NCBI GenBank assembly: GCA_017626055.1 | Contig: JAGAJM010000004.1 | Coordinates: 310,001-374,000 of the forward strand | DNA: 64,000 nucleotides | Direction of reading: 5' to 3' | Source of the DNA: a bacterium | GTDB lineage: Bacteria > Cyanobacteriota > Vampirovibrionia > Gastranaerophilales > Gastranaerophilaceae | Part shown: in pieces, positions 60,582 to 64,000 of the stretch | How the letters are laid out: each line of letters starts with the position of its first letter | How positions within the stretch are numbered: position 1 is the stretch's first letter | Notes under the pieces: generated by a model | Told to the model about the DNA's origin: nothing | What the model saw: only the letters and a program-made list of their open reading frames with translations | Database searches by the model: none | Program-made: the position numbers and the translations under genes

Positions 60582-61445
60582 TTATTCAAAGAATTCTATA
60601 ATCCTACCAACCAATGTTGGGGGATTATTTTCTAAAGTTGAAGTTGTGATATCTATTGAATATTTATCGTTAAGTTCTTTTTGCACTTGTTTTAAAGGTG
60701 TTTGCATGATTTTTCTAATAGCGTCGTCATCAGCTAATTTCATACTTTCCCCTTCGCCAATAATTTGGTATGCAAAATCTTTATTTTCGTGCCAATTGAT
60801 AACAAATTTTCTTTGATATCCACAATATTTACCATTCTCTTTTATAGAGTTAAAGTCTGTTTCAATAGTAATGTCGTGTAATTGTCTTAATCTTGAGATT
60901 AGAGGGGATTGCTCAATTGTAGATACAATTCTTTCGTGAAAATTCCCGATTATATCAAATTCTCCAGATTTTTTCTTTGTAGGAACAAATGTTGATAGTT
61001 GCTTTACTAAATCTTCGGCTTGTTCAAACTGATCAAATAAAGATGAATGAACATCGCTTTTAAAAGTATCAGAACTAGAAAAACTATCGACCCTTGAGTT
61101 GTCTTTTTTTATACTGAAATCTAGTGGTTGTTTGATTATTGTCTTATTTCCTTTTTCGATAGCAATTCCTGCAACTCTTTCGCTGAATGGATTTTTCCCA
61201 AAATGAAAATACCCAAGGACAATGTTGATTAATGAGTTGTCTTTTTGATTTTGGTCAACTTTGTCTAACATTTTTGCAGGGGTGATGGTGCCATATTTTG
61301 ATATAAATTCATCGTTTGGCGCAACTGCAAGTTTTAAATACATTTCGTGTTGTTTTAAGATTTCTGGTAAATCCTTAATGATGTTTTTCTTGATTTTTAA
61401 CGCAGTAAAACTAACGGGGTGCGTATATTTATTATCTATTTCCAC
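60582..61445 (-). CDS. Hypothetical tagged protein, GTG start
   Basis: 287 residues from GTG at 61445, chosen because AGAGGA lies 7 bases upstream. The N-terminus holds VSFTA (residues 11-15). The remainder is soluble, with no recognised fold. It converges with the TonB-like gene, stop against stop. Function unknown. Confidence 0.6.
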   Translation of the reverse strand: MEIDNKYTHPVSFTALKIKKNIIKDLPEILKQHEMYLKLAVAPNDEFISKYGTITPAKMLDKVDQNQKDNSLINIVLGYFHFGKNPFSERVAGIAIEKGNKTIIKQPLDFSIKKDNSRVDSFSSSDTFKSDVHSSLFDQFEQAEDLVKQLSTFVPTKKKSGEFDIIGNFHERIVSTIEQSPLISRLRQLHDITIETDFNSIKENGKYCGYQRKFVINWHENKDFAYQIIGEGESMKLADDDAIRKIMQTPLKQVQKELNDKYSIDITTSTLENNPPTLVGRIIEFFE

Positions 61446-61487
61446 TTACATATCCTCTAAAAAGTTGTCTATGCTTATATATTGCAC

Positions 61488-61519
61488 AAAAAAAAGAGGT
61501 TTGTAAACCTCTTTTTTTT
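61488..61519 (-). terminator. Rho-independent terminator
   Basis: Stem AAAAAGAGGTTT (61491-61502) / AAACCTCTTTTT (61505-61516); read on the minus strand it is followed by a T-run, ending the 61522-62106 gene. Confidence 0.8.
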
Positions 61520-61521
61520 AA

Positions 61522-62106
61522 TTATTTGAATTCTTGTCCAGTGATTACTTTAGCAATTCTTTGAAGTACAGAGTCTTGTTTCATTTCGTCCCAAGACTTA
61601 TACAATGCTTTGTGAGCTTCAAATCCTTCTCTTGTAACACGTAAGAATAATGGATTTTCTGGATTATCTTCTAACATTTCTACAATGATTTCTTCCATTC
61701 TAGTTGGGATTCTTATACTCATTGCAGTTGTTTTTACACGTGGGTCTTCGTTTGTTCCAATATTTTTCATTGAACGGATGAATGTCACAGGAGGATCTGA
61801 AAGTTCTTGAACAATCTTGTTCATGTAATCATCCCCTTTGTATGCACTAATTTTTCTTAGTCCGTCAAAGTTTTCAAGTTTTCTCTCTTCTCCAACTCTT
61901 AAAGATTTATACATTCTGTTAAGTGTTGAATCTTCGATATCTCTAACTGGGTGAAGTATTGCAGATACAAATTCATCCATAATATCTTGGATACCTTTTG
62001 TATGCAGTTCTGGTAAATTTACCTGTTGGCACACTACACCTAATGCTCTTCTTGGATTATGTGTATGTGTAATCTGAGGTATAAACCCAACATTGTAAAC
62101 TTTCAT
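61522..62106 (-). CDS. Hypothetical protein
   Basis: 194 residues, no family recognised. Soluble, helical; it starts MKVYNVGFIPQITHTHNPRR, and shares style with other uncharacterised proteins here. AAAGGA lies about 8 bases before the ATG. The AT palindrome copy at 62184-62203 (minus) lies 78-97 bases upstream. Terminator follows. Function unknown. Confidence 0.62.
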   Translation of the reverse strand: MKVYNVGFIPQITHTHNPRRALGVVCQQVNLPELHTKGIQDIMDEFVSAILHPVRDIEDSTLNRMYKSLRVGEERKLENFDGLRKISAYKGDDYMNKIVQELSDPPVTFIRSMKNIGTNEDPRVKTTAMSIRIPTRMEEIIVEMLEDNPENPLFLRVTREGFEAHKALYKSWDEMKQDSVLQRIAKVITGQEFK

Positions 62107-62183
62107 ATATTATATCCTTTCTGAGAGTTGTATTTCTATTTAAATATTTGCAGAGATTAAAATTAATTTGTTCATATAATACT

Positions 62184-62203
62184 TGTAAAAAATATTTTTT
62201 GCT
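62184..62203 (-). promoter_or_regulatory. AGC-headed AT palindrome upstream of 61522-62106 gene
   Basis: Read on minus: AGCAAAAAATATTTTTTACA, identical over 20 bases to the + strand copy at 50647-50666; TATATG follows at the same offset as TATAAG there. Confidence 0.55.
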
Positions 62204-62290
62204 ACTCTTTTAGTAAAAATATTACAAATTTGTAATAAATTCATATAGCCGTACCACGCCTTTTTTTGAGCTATGTGCTATTATGTTCTT

Positions 62291-63958
62291 ATGATAAAAG
62301 AAGAGATAAAAATTTTACTATCCGTTGATGAGCATGCCCTTGAAGAAAATCAAATTTCTTCAAGAATGATGACTAATTTAGATGAATTTATTTTACAATC
62401 TTCAGTATCAGAATCTAGTATTACTGCGGAAGTTTTTAATATCTATAAAAAATTCGTATCAATGAAGCAAAATGCGCCAGAGGGTATGAAAAATGAATTG
62501 TTTCTTGCTATGCGTAATTATATTAAAGAACGAACTTCTGTTGGTGCATATTTAGATGCACTTTTTATGTATAGATTTTTACTTGTTAAGTCGAAAATTT
62601 CTACTGCAAGTTATCACGAAATCGCAGAAATTCTTACTAATTTAGGTCAATATGAATTGGGCTTAGAGTTTATTAAATTATACGAGCGTGTTGAAACTAA
62701 CAAACCCTTGCGTATTCTTACAATGGCTAATTTTTATAATTTGCATATGAAAGATTATAGAACTGCTATTAAGTATTACGAACAGTATTTGAAGATAGAT
62801 GAAACAAAATCTGTTGTTTATACTATTGTGGCAAGTTTATATGCTAAAGAATATGGCGAATTGAGTTTAAAAGATCAGATTTATTACTTTGAAAAAGCCT
62901 ACAAATTAAAACCAAAAGATAGATTAATCCTACATGGTTTGGCTTTTGGATATGAAAAATATGGAGATAGAAGTAAAGCTAATCGTTTTTATCAAGAATT
63001 ATTAGAGGTTGATCCAACTGCAACTGATTATTATAACTACGGAGCATTTTTAATTAGTTGTGGTGAATTTGAGCTTGGTCATAAGTATTTTACAAAACGT
63101 TTTGAAACTGGGGATATAAATCTAAAATACCCATTAGAAAATGATATTGAACGTAAATGGGATTTTAAATCTGATATTTCCAGCAAAACTCTACTTGTTC
63201 ATTATGAGCAAGGTTTTGGTGATACTTTTATGTATTGTAGGTTTGTGCCGTTGTTAAAAGGTATTGCAAAAAAAGTTGTGTTTGTTGTTCAGGATGAAGT
63301 GTATGACCTGATAAAAGGTTCAAAATTCTTGACAGGTATAAAATTGGTGTCGTCAAAAGAAGATTTGTCTAAAGTTAAATATGATGTGCATATGGCACTT
63401 TTAGATACTCCTTTTGTGTTAAAAACCAGACCGAATACAATTCCAACTCCAGAGGGTTATTTAAAAGTTAGCACTGCAAAAGTTAAGGAATATGGAAAGC
63501 TATACATAAAACCAACAAAGAAAATAAGAGTTGGGGTGGCTTACCAAGGTGATAAGTCTGCAAATTATAATGGCAGAGATATAGATTTTACTAGATTTAA
63601 TAGAATTTTCTCACTTGAAGGATTTGAGTTTTATTCATTAACTAAAGACGTTGTTGAAAGTGATAAAGTTGTTGCGTTGGGTGATACTTTTAAGGATTTT
63701 ACTGATACGGCTTGCGCTATTAAAAATATGGATATTGTGATTTCTACTGATAATGTTATTTTGAACTTAGCTGGAGCTTTAGGGGTGAAAAGTTATGCAT
63801 TGTTTAATAAACACCCTAATTTTAGATGGTATCAACTGAATGGTGAAAATGTAGGTTGGTATAGGTCAGTTATGGCTATTCAAGCTGAGGAAAATAATTG
63901 TTGGACAACAGTTTTTTCTGAATTAATAAATATTTTGTGTGAATATCGAAACAGATAG
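62291..63958 (+). CDS. TPR protein with diverged GT9/SPINDLY-like domain (paralogue 2)
   Basis: 555 residues from the ATG at 62291. Residues ~60-270 are TPR-type repeats (NRFYQELLEVDPTATDYYNYG); residues ~290-555 align with the glycosyltransferase-like domain at 20464-21939. The key motif reads ISTDNVILNLAGALG where the paralogue has ISNDTSLVHLAGAM: the conserved DTS and His are lost, so catalysis may be lost. TATTAT lies 6 bases before the ATG with no Shine-Dalgarno, so a leaderless mRNA is possible. Confidence 0.75.
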   Translation: MIKEEIKILLSVDEHALEENQISSRMMTNLDEFILQSSVSESSITAEVFNIYKKFVSMKQNAPEGMKNELFLAMRNYIKERTSVGAYLDALFMYRFLLVKSKISTASYHEIAEILTNLGQYELGLEFIKLYERVETNKPLRILTMANFYNLHMKDYRTAIKYYEQYLKIDETKSVVYTIVASLYAKEYGELSLKDQIYYFEKAYKLKPKDRLILHGLAFGYEKYGDRSKANRFYQELLEVDPTATDYYNYGAFLISCGEFELGHKYFTKRFETGDINLKYPLENDIERKWDFKSDISSKTLLVHYEQGFGDTFMYCRFVPLLKGIAKKVVFVVQDEVYDLIKGSKFLTGIKLVSSKEDLSKVKYDVHMALLDTPFVLKTRPNTIPTPEGYLKVSTAKVKEYGKLYIKPTKKIRVGVAYQGDKSANYNGRDIDFTRFNRIFSLEGFEFYSLTKDVVESDKVVALGDTFKDFTDTACAIKNMDIVISTDNVILNLAGALGVKSYALFNKHPNFRWYQLNGENVGWYRSVMAIQAEENNCWTTVFSELINILCEYRNR

Positions 63959-63975
63959 CAAAAATATTTTTTAGG
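63957..63975 (+). promoter_or_regulatory. AGC-headed AT palindrome at the right edge
   Basis: AGCAAAAATATTTTTTAGG, beginning inside the stop codon of the preceding gene and followed by CGTTTTC, as in the 29675 copy. The gene it may serve lies beyond the window. Confidence 0.45.
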
Positions 63976-64000
63976 CGTTTTCATGCTTGTGTTATGAAAA

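Overview
The window is AT-rich, gene-dense DNA (no gap without a gene exceeds about 250 bases) from what looks like a strictly anaerobic, fermentative bacterium with a two-membrane envelope. Pointers to anaerobic life are a rubrerythrin, an ADP-forming acetyl-CoA synthetase and a HydE-type [FeFe]-hydrogenase maturase. Pointers to a diderm envelope are a 1,501-residue AsmA-like protein, two proteins with TonB-like C-termini and a GspF/PilC protein. The base composition, the gene content and a recurring N-terminal F-x-G signature on otherwise unrelated proteins lead me to infer a gut Gastranaerophilales (Vampirovibrionia/Melainabacteria) genome. That is an inference; no marker gene settles it.

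Layout. 1-4.9 kb: end of a DEDDh exonuclease, an organophosphate-type MFS transporter and two zinc alcohol dehydrogenases. 4.9-18.3 kb: a tagged AT-hook-like protein, a small radical SAM protein, ADP-forming acetyl-CoA synthetase, mutS, smpB, an orphan peptide-type ABC ATPase, dihydrolipoamide dehydrogenase and alanine racemase. 18.4-30.1 kb: tandem metal-type permeases, a TPR-glycosyltransferase protein, rubrerythrin, the AsmA-like protein, an orphan sugar-type ABC ATPase coupled to a degenerate PAS histidine kinase, and a small tagged protein. 30.2-39.6 kb (minus strand): aroQ, two unknown genes, then a cassette of a zinc-ribbon/STAND-type ATPase/TPR protein, a small sigma factor and a very acidic 1,338-residue single-pass protein with a TonB-like end. 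39.7-43.2 kb: a tagged membrane protein, a two-gene phage-tail-fibre-like unit with its own promoter and terminator, cysE and a family 2 glycosyltransferase. 43.3-50.7 kb: groES-groEL diverging from a gmk-coaBC-nif3-hydE-dxs operon. 51-57 kb: a tagged histidine-decarboxylase-like enzyme, a secreted hydrolase, GspF, tRNA-Gln and several unknown genes. 57.3-64 kb: a von Willebrand A / FHA-like multipass / TonB-like operon, two unknown genes and a second TPR-glycosyltransferase paralogue.

Three cross-cutting patterns stand out. First, at least eight unrelated proteins carry a short [VILP]-x-F-x-[GA]-like tag near the N-terminus, including an otherwise ordinary PLP enzyme. Second, a near-identical AT palindrome headed by AGC lies 34-97 bases upstream of four uncharacterised genes, with a fifth copy at the right edge; two copies agree over 20 of 20 bases. 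Third, several genes lack a Shine-Dalgarno sequence and have a sigma-70-like -10 box exactly 6-7 bases before the ATG, which suggests leaderless mRNAs. The most system-like loci are the acidic TonB-like/sigma/STAND ATPase cassette (31984-39610) and the vWA/FHA-like/TonB-like operon (57371-60581).

No CRISPR array, insertion sequence, rRNA or complete prophage was seen.
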